DNA of 64,000 bases from Flammulina velutipes. Lineage: Eukaryota; Basidiomycota; Agaricomycetes; Agaricales; Physalacriaceae. The stretch's first letter is position 1. The number at the start of each line of letters is the position of its first letter. The DNA lies in the NCBI GenBank assembly GCA_011800155.1, contig CM022376.1:2294001-2358000 (forward strand), given 5' to 3'. The notes beneath the pieces are model-generated. The model worked only from the letters and a program-made list of their open reading frames with translations. It searched no databases and was not told the DNA's origin. Shown here piece after piece: positions 1 through 10,400 of the stretch. The translations under genes were made by a program, and so were the position numbers.

Positions 1-607
1 ACGATCTTCCTTTCGTCGTGCTCGTAGACTACAGAGCGCAGGGATATGTATACCTCGTTCATGTTGTACTTGATTCATACATCCACTTCTTTCGCGCGCA
101 GGGAGTCTTAAAGATATCTCGTTTCCCGGCGGAGAACATGAATAGCTTTCCCACGCTGCGTACGGAAGACTACGCTCGAGGATGATGAAGCCCCTTTCTT
201 TATCCTTCTGCGACTAATCGAAATCACTCCTCGCTACGTCCAGATTTCATTCTCCCAACAGACGGGAACATGAACTCTCAGGTCTTCAGCTTCTTCCTTG
301 GGATCGCAAGCTCATCATCCTTCTCTCACATCCTGGAGTTCTCCTCCAAGACGGACTACCAAAGAAGCGTGCGCCCATCTCCTGGCGCATAATATGGATT
401 TCTGAGGCCTAGTGTTGTACTTCTATAATCGCCATCCATTTCGCAGTGGCGAAGGACACTCTTATACCCTGACTGTACTACCGGTGTTAGCAATGACACT
501 CGCTATCCTCGCGTGCTTAGACGACAACACACTCCCGTCGCCTGTACGAACTGCGAATCGAGGTTCTTCCTCCGAGTCTTTCCGTTCGGGGTGATATAAA
601 ACGTTAC
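1..607. other. Left-end intergenic sequence, no gene seen
   Basis: I found no exon chain, RNA gene or repeat that I can support. The only open frames are short (about 60-100 codons), overlap on both strands, and lack splice-supported extension. The run of four T on the minus strand near 599-602 is the likely Pol III terminator of the adjacent minus-strand tRNA gene. Confidence 0.5.
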
Positions 608-679
608 TACACCGAACGGGAATCGAACCCGTGCCGCTTGCTTGGAAGGCAAGCATGATAACCACTTCACCATCGGTGT
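608..679 (-). tRNA. tRNA-Gly (anticodon UCC), copy 1
   Basis: Read on the minus strand this is a 72-nt intronless tRNA. The seven-pair acceptor stem is ACACCGA with TCGGTGT, followed by discriminator A. The anticodon arm is CTTGC-CTTCCAA-GCAAG, giving anticodon UCC, which decodes the glycine codon GGA. The T arm has the standard GGTTCGATTCC (B box), and the D arm carries the A-box-like GTGAAGTGG. The CCA end is not encoded, as expected in a eukaryote. A T4 run just downstream on the minus strand can serve as Pol III terminator. The sequence is identical to the copies at 3438-3509 and 22477-22548. Confidence 0.96.
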
Positions 680-1793
680 GTACCCGTTCCACTCCACTTG
701 CAAGTAGAGATTTCCAACTGGGTAGATATTTTGCAACCGGGAGAAGACATGAGGTACTCATCCTCTCCAGCGTCCTCTTATCATCGCTGTGTGGAAGCAG
801 CTTGTGCTTCTAGAAAATATCCCCGAGTGAGTGGGTCAGACACAAATTCTTGGAGCTGTACTTACTAGTTCCCATCAGGACAAAATGTGGCGCAGTAGAG
901 AAAGTTTCCATCGGGCGAACCTTTTGTGTTGCGGAACACAGGAGAAGTGTTTGTAGTTCGCACCTATCATATCCATGCGCATTGGGAAGTGGCGATGTGA
1001 AAGAGAACAACACCTCCAAGCAGGCTCGGAGGATCGGCCCGGCACGTCTCTAGGCTGGCCACCATCTTTGACGCTCCTCTCTGGTCTTGCTTTTGCTGCA
1101 TATCGTACCCTGCTGCCATCAAATAAGCTTCAAAATCTGCAAAAAAAATCTTTTATGGAATAAGACGTTACGACTCGGACACGACATAGGTCTCTGCTCG
1201 AGGAATACAAGTCCCATGTTGATCATGTCCACAGTCTTTCTTCAATCACTGGCGCGCGAGGGCATTGAAGGCGTTGCAGAAACACTTTGTTTGCCACGTA
1301 GGGATACGTTGCAGGCGCTACTGGCAGTCTGGTTGCTCGCATCATCTACGCTGGAACATGGCCATGACCTATGTTCATGCCGCGATAAATCACCCACCCA
1401 GATTTCCACCGACACTACGCATATCTTCGAACTCACCATGTCGATGGTCACGGTGCTGCTAAGGCGCCACGAACGCTACACGGCGCCGAGATGCAACAGT
1501 CGACCACCCACCCATTCTCTGTTAATCTTAAGATTTCCCAATACGGCCAACTCAAGCCACCTCCTTTATCGTTCATGCCCGTTGTATTTCCCACCAGAAA
1601 AACCACCTGCTTTCCCCGCCCTTTCTTCCAACACTGGGATCCGGATCCGTATCCGAGGCCACCTCTTCACTCGTCGACCCAACCTCTTTGGTCTGAATCA
1701 TCTCCCGATGAACCGGGAAATACGGTATGGCTTACCAAGATTCTTTGAACGCGATATAAGCAACGCCTCGAACAATTCCTCCACCCATTAACC
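680..1793. other. Intergenic region upstream of NmrA copy 1
   Basis: No gene supported. The last 65 bases before the ATG at 1794 hold the promoter block shared with the other two NmrA paralogues (listed separately). A stretch around 845-960 loosely resembles 3285-3360 (shared words such as CTTGGAGCTG and GCGGAACA followed by GGAGAAG), suggesting an old duplicated piece near both tRNAs. Confidence 0.5.
1730..1760 (+). promoter_or_regulatory. Conserved upstream block of NmrA copy 1
   Basis: GCTTACCAA followed about nine bases later by GAACGCGATATAAG, 35-65 bases before the start codon. The same pair of words, GCTTACYAA then AACGCRATA, lies at the same distance before NmrA copies 2 and 3. The ATATAA-like part may be the TATA element; the upstream word may be a factor site. 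Function is inferred from conservation only. Confidence 0.45.
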
Positions 1794-2873
1794 ATGTCTA
1801 AACCTCTTGTCCTTCTCGTGGGCGGCGCAGGTAACACCGGACGCGTGATCGTCAAAAACCTCCTCAAAGAAGATAACTTCGTAACCCCCCTCCCTCCTCT
1901 CCACCCACCCACACACATACTAATCCCATTCCCAGAGAGTCGCAATCCTCGCCCGACCAAAATCACTCCCCAAGCCAATCTACCAAGAGCTCAAAGCCGC
2001 CGGAGCAGAGCTCCGCATCGGGGACATCTCAGAGTCCCCAGAGAAGATCGAAGCGTTCCTCCGAGGCGTCGAAGTTCTCATCTCACTGGTGATACCCATG
2101 GTAGACCAGAAACCGCTCTTCCGAGCTGCGAAGAACGTTGGTGTAGCCCGCGTCATACCCTCCGATTTTGGGACTGTTGCGCCTCGCGGTGTGATGGCCG
2201 TGCATGACTTGGTATCTTCCCTTCCTCACTCTCCTCTCTGACGCTGAAAGAAAATTAGAAACTAGACGTCCGTGAATACGTCAAACACCTCGCCCTTCCC
2301 TACACATTCATCGAAGTAGGATGGTGGCTCCAGCCGCTCTTCCCCTACCCCCATTCCACACCCAATAATCCCGTCATGCCCAAACAATACCTCGGAGAAC
2401 AGCACCACCAAAAAGTGCTGGCATCCTCGCTGGGCTCCATCGGGGCGTTCACGGCTCGCATCATCGCCGACCCGCGCACGCTCAACCAGACGGTCGTCAT
2501 CCACGATTGGGAGGTCACCCTATCCGAGACGTGGGCACTCGCTGCTGAGCTGACGGGGGAGGACTTTTCGGATTATCCGAGGGTATGGCCCATCTTCCCA
2601 CTTGGATTTGGACTGATAATTGGATAGATATCGAACGAACAAATCAAGCGCGATACGCAAAGCGACGAGTTGCTGGTCAAGATCATGGCGCAGTATGGTG
2701 ATAGTGTGTTTTTGCGGGGGGATAACGTCCTCGATGCTGCGTTGGCGCGTGGGGCATTGGATGCGAGGGTGCTTTATCCTCATGTGCCTGTTCCGAGTCT
2801 TAGGGAGGAGGCGAGGAAGTTTTATGAGGACCCTCGGGTTATTGAGTATGATACGTCGGAGATGTCGTTGTAG
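1794..2873 (+). CDS. NmrA / isoflavone-reductase-like NAD(P)-binding protein, copy 1
   Basis: Four exons (1794-1880, 1936-2211, 2259-2582, 2628-2873) encode 310 residues, with 45-55-bp GT-AG introns. The N-terminus has a beta strand followed by GGAGNTGR, the GxxGxxG dinucleotide-binding turn of atypical short-chain dehydrogenases. Residues near 115-120 read IPSDFG, the [DE]-F-G signature of the isoflavone reductase/PCBER/NmrA group. Fungal members are cytosolic NAD(P)H oxidoreductases or redox-sensing regulators; the substrate cannot be read from sequence. The start is fixed by alignment with two paralogues here, at 22731-23815 and 27837-28903, which share all three intron positions. It lies between two tRNA-Gly genes. 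The reading frame is intact. Confidence 0.9.
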
Positions 2874-3437
2874 TAATTGTAGTGAATAAAATAGGAAAGA
2901 AGAATAAGTTCAATTGCGCTGTTCGATGTCTACACGATCAACGCTTAACCCACAGTAGCGTAGGCCCGGACTAATATCATGTCTCCCCGAAATGTTTTGC
3001 ATAGAGAATAATAGAACGAGGAGAGCGATACTAAGTGGGTGTAGCAAGTCAGACGTGGCGTCTTCATCCAATCTTCCTTTCACCTGACGAGAGTACACTT
3101 CGAAGTATGTGCGTATTCTTGCATCGCATGGCGATATCATATATCTTGGTCATGCAGTCTGTGCTTCACCATCGGTGTGCAACACGACGCTCCAAGCCGT
3201 CAATCCATCGTTCGCATGTAAGCAAACCTAACAAGAGGACGGATGGAGGTCTCCGCGAGTCTCCGAGCTGTAGTTCCCATCACTTCGAACTTGGAGCTGC
3301 ACGTTAAGCGCAGTGAGGGGGGAAGTTTCGATCTCGCGGAACAGAGGAGAAGGAACTTAGTTGGTGGGTTGCAGAGTCCACACGTCCACCCACGGATAGG
3401 ATAACGAACGGATTGATGACTTGGAGCCAAATGTTGC
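2874..3437. other. Intergenic region between NmrA copy 1 and tRNA-Gly copy 2
   Basis: Holds the presumed 3' UTR of NmrA copy 1 (TAA-rich start, AATAAAA at about 2884-2890) and no gene I can support. Bases about 3285-3360 show weak similarity to 845-960 on the other side of the NmrA gene. Confidence 0.5.
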
Positions 3438-3509
3438 ACACCGATGGTGAAGTGGTTATCATGCTTGCCTTCCAAGCAAGCGGCACGGGTTCGATTCCCG
3501 TTCGGTGTA
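3438..3509 (+). tRNA. tRNA-Gly (anticodon UCC), copy 2
   Basis: Same 72-nt sequence as copies 1 and 3, here on the plus strand: acceptor stem ACACCGA/TCGGTGT, anticodon loop CTTCCAA (UCC), T loop TTCGATT and discriminator A. A CTTTTA tract about 18 bases downstream is the likely terminator. It lies on the same strand as, and downstream of, NmrA copy 1, the arrangement also seen for NmrA copy 2 with tRNA copy 3. The Ty3/Gypsy element begins only 360 bp further on. Confidence 0.96.
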
Positions 3510-3869
3510 TCTAATGTCCCCCAATGCTTTTAGTCCAGGAGGACTGCGACTAACTTCGTGGCCACCATGACCATGACCAGTTCTTCCTCGTATCTAGATC
3601 TAGATTGGTCTCAGCTACCGAAAGCAATTAGACATTCAAAGCAAAGCATACCAGACCGGACGTCGTCTTCAATACTATTACGACGATCCAAGTTCGCGTG
3701 GATAGATGGACTCGAATTAATTTGAACTTGACTTGTCAGTTTATTGGAGCCTGCTTAAAAGAGGACAACGATCTTTTCTAGAAGTAGTATTAGCAGATAC
3801 AGCACAGAAGTTAAGCTGAGAGGACCTAGTTCAATCCAGCGCGACGAATCATATAACGGATATCCTGCT
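3510..3869. other. Intergenic region between tRNA-Gly copy 2 and the retrotransposon
   Basis: No gene seen. It contains the tRNA terminator and, at 3865-3869, the left copy of the retrotransposon target-site duplication CTGCT. Confidence 0.6.
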
Positions 3870-4027
3870 TGTAATAGACTTAGACTCGCACGAGTAGCTA
3901 GACGCAGTGTATACTGGTAGCTACGCAAATACAAGAATGTCTGCCTGTCTTGTGACAGGCGTGACGATATATACGTGTGAGTGATGCCAAATAGTACTAT
4001 ACAAATAGGACGCGTCGCGTCCTTACA
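3870..4027 (-). repeat. 3' LTR (left copy)
   Basis: 158 bp, TGTAATAG...CCTTACA on the plus strand, base-for-base identical to 15803-15960. Very short for a 12-kb element. On the element's strand it contains GTATATAT (TATA-like) and two small hairpins, GACGCGACGCGTC and CCTGTC-ACAA-GACAGG. Confidence 0.97.
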
Positions 4028-4039
4028 TCCTCCCCCTTT
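4028..4039 (-). promoter_or_regulatory. Polypurine tract of the retrotransposon
   Basis: On the minus strand AAAGGGGGAGGA lies directly against the TG start of the 3' LTR, the expected position of the plus-strand DNA primer that escapes RNase H digestion. Confidence 0.85.
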
Positions 4040-4066
4040 AGATCGCGTCCGATCTTCCGTTTCTCT

Positions 4067-6628
4067 TCATATTTCCTCGTCGTCTGATGGTGGTAAAGGC
4101 ACGTCGGCTGGTACGATTTCCGCTGGAGTTTTCGCCCTTTCTTCCGACCTGTTAGGGTCATCGGTTTTGGTTACCTGCTCCATACCCTCTTCCAGCCTGT
4201 TAGGGCCTTCCGGGAGCGCGTCAAGCACCGTCGTCTCGGTCTCCGTTCTCTCGACGCCTTCTTCTTCGACTGCCATGGATGTATCAACCTCCATGGGTGC
4301 CTGCACCTCGTTCGACATTTGATTTCCTCCTCTGTTCTCCTTCTCTATGCCACTATGCGCTTGGGAGGTATTACCCCCCTCGTCCGCCTTCATCTCCACA
4401 TCTTCTCCTGCCTCTGATGCCGTTCTTGCTTGCTCCTGTGTTGCACCCACTGCTGGTGTGAATACCTCCGAGCGGAATGGTGACGCGCCAACTCTGAACC
4501 ACCGCCCCCTCGTAAATCTATTTCCACCGTCCGGTAGGGTGCGCCTATGGTGATCTTGTCCCCAGATTTCATCGTCGACGATGCGTCGAAGTCGGAGTTC
4601 ACCACTCCTCGGTATCGACCACCATCCGTCATACTCTGACATGGGCTGAGGCACGCCTCGTTCACCAAGTCGTCTCCTCCTTTCCGGCTCTATCATTCGA
4701 AGGTGTTCCGAGTGAAACGCGTTGGTGGCTGAATGCGCATTGCTATACGCTTGCTGCATACCCCAGGCGTACATCGTATCGATAATTCGTTGGGTGATGC
4801 CGCAGTGAAGCAGGTGTCGTACCACCGCGAACTCGTCGATATTGCTGGGTCCGCGCGTCGTGCGGAAGTGATATAGCGCTGGGCGCCACGTTGGTATTCT
4901 GAGGGGATTCTGTGGCTCCCTCTCGTTCCATTGATTGATAAGGTCGGTAAAACGACCAGGTGTTATCGTCATTGTTATTACATGCCTTGTGAATTCTCTC
5001 ATCGCGTTGAGGTTTCCATTTGGTCCCGTCAACCGGACTATTATCCAGGCTAGTATCGATGGAACGTACACGTAGTTGTTGTACGCTATCACCAGTCCTC
5101 TTGGGTGATTGACCGTTCCTGGTGCTTGATACAGTATGGCGTACCACATATGTTCCTCCAACGGCGCGTTCGGTTCCGGTTGAATCATCGCTTCCCTTGG
5201 ATCCATGTCTGCGAGACGTGGCATGTACAAGTGCGGTGGTGGTGTCGTCTCGTCGACGTTTATCACTCCCAACTCACTGTGTTCCGTGAATAACGCTAGC
5301 GCGTCCCACATAGCCCAATCCCTGAATTCCGGGATTAAAAACATCACCGCTCGATGGAACCAGCACAGGAGATATCGTATCTCCCGGAAGTGTGGATGTC
5401 TCGGTTGGTGTAGTACAATTCGTACTCCCTCTCTGACCTCCCTTGGTGATATCGGCAATCCATACGCGAATGGAAAGTTTTCCCTCCTCGGTGGAGTGTA
5501 CTTTTCACCAGCCTCTTCTGCCTCTATCGCGTCTCTAGCCCTGTTGCCGAAGAGAATAGTATTCGATGGGCGATGATAAAATGTGCGGGGAATGATAATT
5601 CCCCCCAGTTCGTTGTTGCGCACCATCTGGCCATTGACCTGGACTTGTGGCAAGGGTGATCTCCCCTGTTGTCTGTAGTATGCGGATTTCTCCTTGTCGT
5701 ATTGTTGGCGGACTCTCGCGTCCACCTCGTCGTTGTGTTTCTTCTTACTCGCTTTTTCTTCGCGCGAGTCTGTGTCGACAATCTCGTCGTATCTCCAGTC
5801 GAATTCATCTTCCCCGTAGTCAGACTGATCAAGCGCTTCGTCCATCGTGAGATTCGCCTCTGCTGCTGACGCCGCTGCATTCCTTCGACGTATTTCTTCG
5901 ATAGAGGGTGGTCCTCCTTCAGGCGCTGTCTGCGCTATCATTTCCTGACGATTGGGGCGTGGATATTTCGTCTCTGGGAAGTCAAATACTTCCTGCCTGA
6001 CTTCGCCCGGGTATCTGGGTACCATTTCTCGAGGTGGCGCCAATGCCTCCTCCAATAACACTACATCTGGAGCCGTTGGACGCCTCGTATAGTCGATTAT
6101 AAATTCTTTCACGCTCTCGGATTCCTTTGCCTCCGATCGTCGTTCATATCTTGGGCGGGAAGGTCCCGCCTCTGGCGATTCTGGCCTCTGTCTTGGCCGG
6201 GAGGGTCCAGCTATCGGCGACGGTGCCCTAGTCATCGGGCGCGACGATGCTGTCGTGCGTGAGTTGGATGAGCGCTCGTCCATGGATCGCTCGTCCGTTC
6301 TGGCGCGCTTTTGTTCTTGCTCCTCTGACGGGGATCTGCCGTGTTTCTTCGACTTCAGCTCCTTCAGTTCCTTCGACGCTTCCCGTATCGTTTCCTCTAG
6401 TTCCATCACCCGCCTCCGGTGCTCTTCCTCCTCCTGACGAGCCTGCTTAATCGCTCTGTACTCTTCAAGAAGTTTCCTCTCATAATCCGGGTCGTTTATA
6501 TCGTCGTCCCGGATTGTGATTTGGAAGCCTCCTGCTGGCCGGCTCTGCCTGCCTCCTCTGGGGAATGATGAGGACGAGGACGGACCAGCAACGTTATGCC
6601 TCCAATCCTCTTGTCTGATGGGGGGCGC
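4067..6628 (-). CDS. Large extra 3' ORF of the retrotransposon (ORF3 main segment)
   Basis: An open frame of 853 codons ending at 4067; the first ATG is at 6409, giving 780 residues, but the frame is open back to a TGA at 6629-6631. The N-terminal part is strongly charged and predicted coiled coil (about residues 1-30 after the ATG, plus some 40 open codons before it), followed by a Ser/Pro/Arg-rich low-complexity stretch. Residues about 270-600 form a globular region rich in Trp, His and aromatic residues, and the C-terminus is acidic. I see no signal peptide, fusion peptide or transmembrane anchor, so an envelope role is not supported. It is in the same frame as pol. Function unknown; I do not recognise a domain. 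Confidence 0.7.
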   Translation of the reverse strand, partial: APPIRQEDWRHNVAGPSSSSSFPRGGRQSRPAGGFQITIRDDDINDPDYERKLLEEYRAIKQARQEEEEHRRRVMELEETIREASKELKELKSKKHGRSPSEEQEQKRARTDERSMDERSSNSRTTASSRPMTRAPSPIAGPSRPRQRPESPEAGPSRPRYERRSEAKESESVKEFIIDYTRRPTAPDVVLLEEALAPPREMVPRYPGEVRQEVFDFPETKYPRPNRQEMIAQTAPEGGPPSIEEIRRRNAAASAAEANLTMDEALDQSDYGEDEFDWRYDEIVDTDSREEKASKKKHNDEVDARVRQQYDKEKSAYYRQQGRSPLPQVQVNGQMVRNNELGGIIIPRTFYHRPSNTILFGNRARDAIEAEEAGEKYTPPRRENFPFAYGLPISPREVREGVRIVLHQPRHPHFREIRYLLCWFHRAVMFLIPEFRDWAMWDALALFTEHSELGVINVDETTPPPHLYMPRLADMDPREAMIQPEPNAPLEEHMWYAILYQAPGTVNHPRGLVIAYNNYVYVPSILAWIIVRLTGPNGNLNAMREFTRHVITMTITPGRFTDLINQWNEREPQNPLRIPTWRPALYHFRTTRGPSNIDEFAVVRHLLHCGITQRIIDTMYAWGMQQAYSNAHSATNAFHSEHLRMIEPERRRRLGERGVPQPMSEYDGWWSIPRSGELRLRRIVDDEIWGQDHHRRTLPDGGNRFTRGRWFRVGASPFRSEVFTPAVGATQEQARTASEAGEDVEMKADEGGNTSQAHSGIEKENRGGNQMSNEVQAPMEVDTSMAVEEEGVERTETETTVLDALPEGPNRLEEGMEQVTKTDDPNRSEERAKTPAEIVPADVPLPPSDDEEI

Positions 6629-6820
6629 TCATCGCTCGTCTCTCCAGTTCGTGTTCCTCGTCTCGTTTTCAGCGGGCTCCGGCGTATATTCCCTCTGTTT
6701 GCCTTTGCCCTTCCACTTCCCTTTGCTTGGGGGAAGTTCGTTGCGTCTTTGGTCTCCCTCGTCCTGACGAGGGAGTTCTCTAGCAGGCCTCCGCTCCGGT
6801 TCCTGTGCGGCGTAGTTCAT
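6629..6820 (-). CDS. ORF3 middle segment between in-frame stops
   Basis: A 63-codon stretch from an ATG at 6820 to a TGA (6629-6631), open upstream to the TAA at 6860-6862. It is rich in Arg, Glu and Pro and in the same frame as the main ORF3 segment, so it reads as part of one protein interrupted by a stop. The TGA sits in CGA-TGA-GCG and would be explained by one C-to-T change in a CGA arginine codon. Either this copy carries a nonsense mutation or the stop is bypassed. Confidence 0.45.
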   Translation of the reverse strand: MNYAAQEPERRPARELPRQDEGDQRRNELPPSKGKWKGKGKQREYTPEPAENETRNTNWRDER

Positions 6821-6859
6821 CTCGACGTCTTCAGCCTGTATGACTGGCTGATAGTGTCT

Positions 6860-7372
6860 TTAGTATGCGTTAGGGTTGGAGGTCAGACCTCCAGGGACAA
6901 ATCCAAAGCTTGGCGGCACGCTCGTCGCGTAGTTCTGAGGTGGGACGCTGCCAAACGCTAAGGGCGGGTATGCCGGCGGTTGCCTGTTCAACTGCACTGC
7001 CCATGGCGTTTCTTGGTGCCATCTTTGGATCGTCGAGCTCGGGCCTGTGGGTGGTATGTTGCTGGTATTGTCCTGACCACCTCGCGAATTTATAAAATGG
7101 TGCGAGGATGCATAGCCTCCCCGCCCACGTCCTGGCGGTCCAGCTCTCGCGCCTCGGCGGTTGTAGTTAGGGCGTTGCGCGCCCTCCACTTTCTTTGAAT
7201 CGTCGCGTCGGGGATGCATTTTCGTTCTCGTCGGGGTTAGGAATACTGAGTAGTCGATGTTGGCAGTGTAACGTGGACGTTGTATATTTTCTCCGAAGTC
7301 CTCCATGCCAAACATGACCATTGATCTCGGCATTTGCCGGCGCTTTGTCTGCTGGCCTCTATCTCTACCCAT
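6860..7372 (-). CDS. ORF3 first segment, RGG-rich
   Basis: A 170-codon segment starting at the first ATG after the two UAG codons behind pol. It is rich in Arg and Gly (RGG-like and GRGRGG runs around residues 75-95), then Pro/Gln-rich, suggestive of nucleic-acid binding. It ends at a TAA (6860-6862) lying between TAC and AGA; CAA to TAA by one C-to-T change is the simple explanation. It is in the same frame as pol upstream and ORF3 downstream. The real start is uncertain: it may be reached by readthrough, reinitiation or a subgenomic RNA. Confidence 0.5.
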   Translation of the reverse strand: MGRDRGQQTKRRQMPRSMVMFGMEDFGENIQRPRYTANIDYSVFLTPTRTKMHPRRDDSKKVEGAQRPNYNRRGARAGPPGRGRGGYASSHHFINSRGGQDNTSNIPPTGPSSTIQRWHQETPWAVQLNRQPPAYPPLAFGSVPPQNYATSVPPSFGFVPGGLTSNPNAY

Positions 7373-7384
7373 CGACCGTTCTTT

Positions 7385-7402
7385 GGCCTAGTTATCACTA
7401 GG
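7385..7402 (-). promoter_or_regulatory. Hairpin carrying the pol/ORF3 stop codons
   Basis: On the element's strand GCCTAGT-GATA-ACTAGGC forms a perfect 7-bp stem with a four-base loop. It starts directly after the pol stop UAG and contains the second in-frame UAG in its 3' arm. A stem at a stop codon could influence termination, readthrough or reinitiation; no function is demonstrated. Confidence 0.4.
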
Positions 7403-10400
7403 CTAATGCACTCCTTTTCCCCCACGACGTTTCTTTTTTGTTTTCTTCATTGGCCTGGTCTCACCAGGCTGCATCTCCGCCATATCCTCTGGCTTTCTTG
7501 GTAGCTTTCCTGGAGTTTTCACCCCATGCAGCTCCATGTATCTATCCAACACCTCTAGTTTGTTTATGTATGGCTTTAACGGTTCCCATGTGGTGTCCCC
7601 TAAGCTCCATCTCACTTCAAATTCAAGTTCGCCATCGACATCTCGTCTGTGTCCGATGATCTCGTCAACGAACCATTCCGCGTCGTCTGGGGCTCCGAAG
7701 TCGTATGGGTCCGGTGTCATTCGGTTCGGGAACATCCCGTCTTTGTCGTGGTGATATGGCCTCAGTAGGCTTACATGGAACATGGGATGTATACGCCTGT
7801 TTTCGAGTGCGCTTGGTAGTTCCAATTTATAATTGGATGTATCTGGATAGCATTCTGCTACCTTATATGGCCCGACGAATTTCGGACATAGTTTCTTCGT
7901 CCTGCCTTTTGGCAGATTCAGGTTCTTCGTTGATAAATATACCAAATCCCCCTTCTTTATAAGGGGTTCTTCCCTTCGGCGCTCGTTGGCGTAAAATGTC
8001 TGGAATACCCGGCTTTGAATGATATTATCATGCGCTTCAGCCAAGTTTTCTAATGCGCTTGTCGCAAATTCCTTTACCGCTTTCGGGGCTCCTTTGATCC
8101 CCATGAACTCTTTCAACATGGAAGGCATATATCCTCCATTCAGTTCGAATGGCGCGTATCCTGTCGTTGCACTAATGCTTGCATTTATGGCAAATTCCAC
8201 CATATCTATTTTATCCAGCCAGTCTTTCTGGTCTGGCCGCACTGTCGTTCTTAGTATCTGTCCTATGGATCGATTCATTCGTTCCGTGAGTCCATCCGTT
8301 TGTGGGTGGTAAGATGTCGACATGAGGAGTCTTGCTCCCAGTATGCGATGGAGTTCCCTCCACCATTTCGATGTAAACTTCGGGTCACGATCGCTCACTA
8401 TCGATGATGGTAGTCCGTGTAACCGGACGATTTCCCGTCTGTATATCCACGATAGTTGTGATGCCTTCATCTTCGTGTGCACTGGTATCAGATGTACCAT
8501 GCTGGTCATTCTGCACACCACGACCCAGAGATAGTTAAATCCCTTCGTTTCCGGGAACGGACCTATGAAGTCCATTCCTATCGAATCCCATGGCTTCGTC
8601 GGTACGGGCAAAGTGTGTAGTTTGCCCTGTGGGTGTTTGTTACTCCCTTTCGCTTGTTGGCATTTTTGGCATGTTTTGCAAAATATCCGTATGTCCTTGC
8701 CTATTGTTGGCCACCAGTACATTCGTCGAATGTATTCTGCTGTTCTTTGGGCGCCGTAGTGCCCTAATATCGCGTGTCCTTGGTCTATAATCATTCCATG
8801 GAACGTTTGCCCCCCAAATTCTCCATCGGGGACGCACATCACCTCTTCGTCCGCGAGGTTTCTTCCCCATATATATCCGTCTTCGTACTTAAATTGCGGA
8901 TATTCATTCGGTTTCTTGATTATGAGTTTGAACAGCTTGTCGTCCTTGTATGCTTTTTTTAATGCTTCCAAGAAACCTTGCTCCTCCATTCTTAGTGCGG
9001 GTGTTTCCTCAACTCCCTTTCCTAATGCTTCATGGATGTATGTGTCGATATTCTCCTCATCTTGCCTGTTTGGTGTTCCTTTCGAACTGCCCTGGGATGC
9101 CGTTGCTTCCCTGGCCTTTGCCATCTCCTCTGCTTCGATATCACGGAGTTCTTTTCGCTCCTGTAACCTTTTGCTACGTCGTATTTCTTCTACTACCATG
9201 GCACGCATTTGTAAGTCGCCATGTAGTATTTCCTCTTTCCTATCCTTGGGGAGATCATCTCTCTCCCTGTCTAGGCGTATGTCGATATCCACATATTCAG
9301 TTATTGGGTGGACATCCTCCCATGTATCACTTTCATAGTATCGCGACAGGCAATCTGCCACCTTGTTGTGTTCTCCCTTGACGTATGTAATCGTACTGTC
9401 GAATTTCGACATGTAGTCTAGCCATCTCATTTGCCGTGGCGTTAAGTTCGCCTGAGTCTGTAAAAACTCTAGCGCCCTGTGGTCCGTTATTATTCGGATC
9501 GGATATCCTATCAGCTTATCCTCCCATCTATGGAGCGCTTCTAATATCGCGATTGTCTCCTGTTCGTACACCCGGTAATTTTGCTGTGCGTTCGTGAATT
9601 TCTTCGACATGAACCCCGCTGGTCGGCAATTTTGCCACGTTTTGCCTTGGCCATACATTGCTCCAATACCCGTTTGTGACGCGTCGCATACGATCCAAAT
9701 AGGTTCGTCTTTCCTCGGGTCTACTGGCTGTAAGATTGGTGTCTTACAACAGATATGTTTTATCATCTCCAGGCATTTTTGGTGGATTGGGCGCCATTCA
9801 AATGTGTTCCCATTCTGCGTTATCGCTAATAGCGGTCCCGTGTATTGTGTCAGGTCAGGCAAAAAATTTGCCAGATATTGTACCAATCCCACAAACTTCT
9901 GTACGTCGTTGTAATTTCGGGGAGTGCGCCACTCCCTGACTTTGGCTAGTTTATCGGTATCAGCATGTATGCCCATATCGTCAATCAAGTGTCCCAGGCA
10001 GTCGATCGCCTGCGAGTACAACTCGCATTTTGATCTCTTCAAATATAGCTTGTTTTTCTCGAGGATGTCGAGCACTATTCCTATGTGCTTTTCGTGTTCC
10101 TCTATCGTGTCCGAAAATATGAATATATCGTCCAAGTATACATGGACGAATTTTCCTATGTATGGTCTGAATATGGCGGTCATTAGTCGCTGAAATGTTG
10201 CTGGAGCATTACAATCTCCTTGTTGCATTACGTTGCTAACGTATGCCCCGTATGGTGTCGCGAACGCTGTTCGATCTATGTGTTCCTTTATTACTGGAAC
10301 TTGCTCATACGCATCTGATAAGTCGATTTTTGAGCGGTATCTCGCTCTGGCGACGTCCTCTCTTATTGTCTCTTGGTCCAGCATCGGTGTGACGTCCTTG

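Noticed and set aside
1087..1791. 234-codon open frame upstream of NmrA copy 1
   Set aside because: No start context, low-complexity mixed composition, and it covers the conserved promoter block; no splice-supported extension.
4067..6628. ORF3 as a retroviral-type envelope
   Set aside because: No signal peptide, furin-like site, fusion peptide or transmembrane anchor visible.
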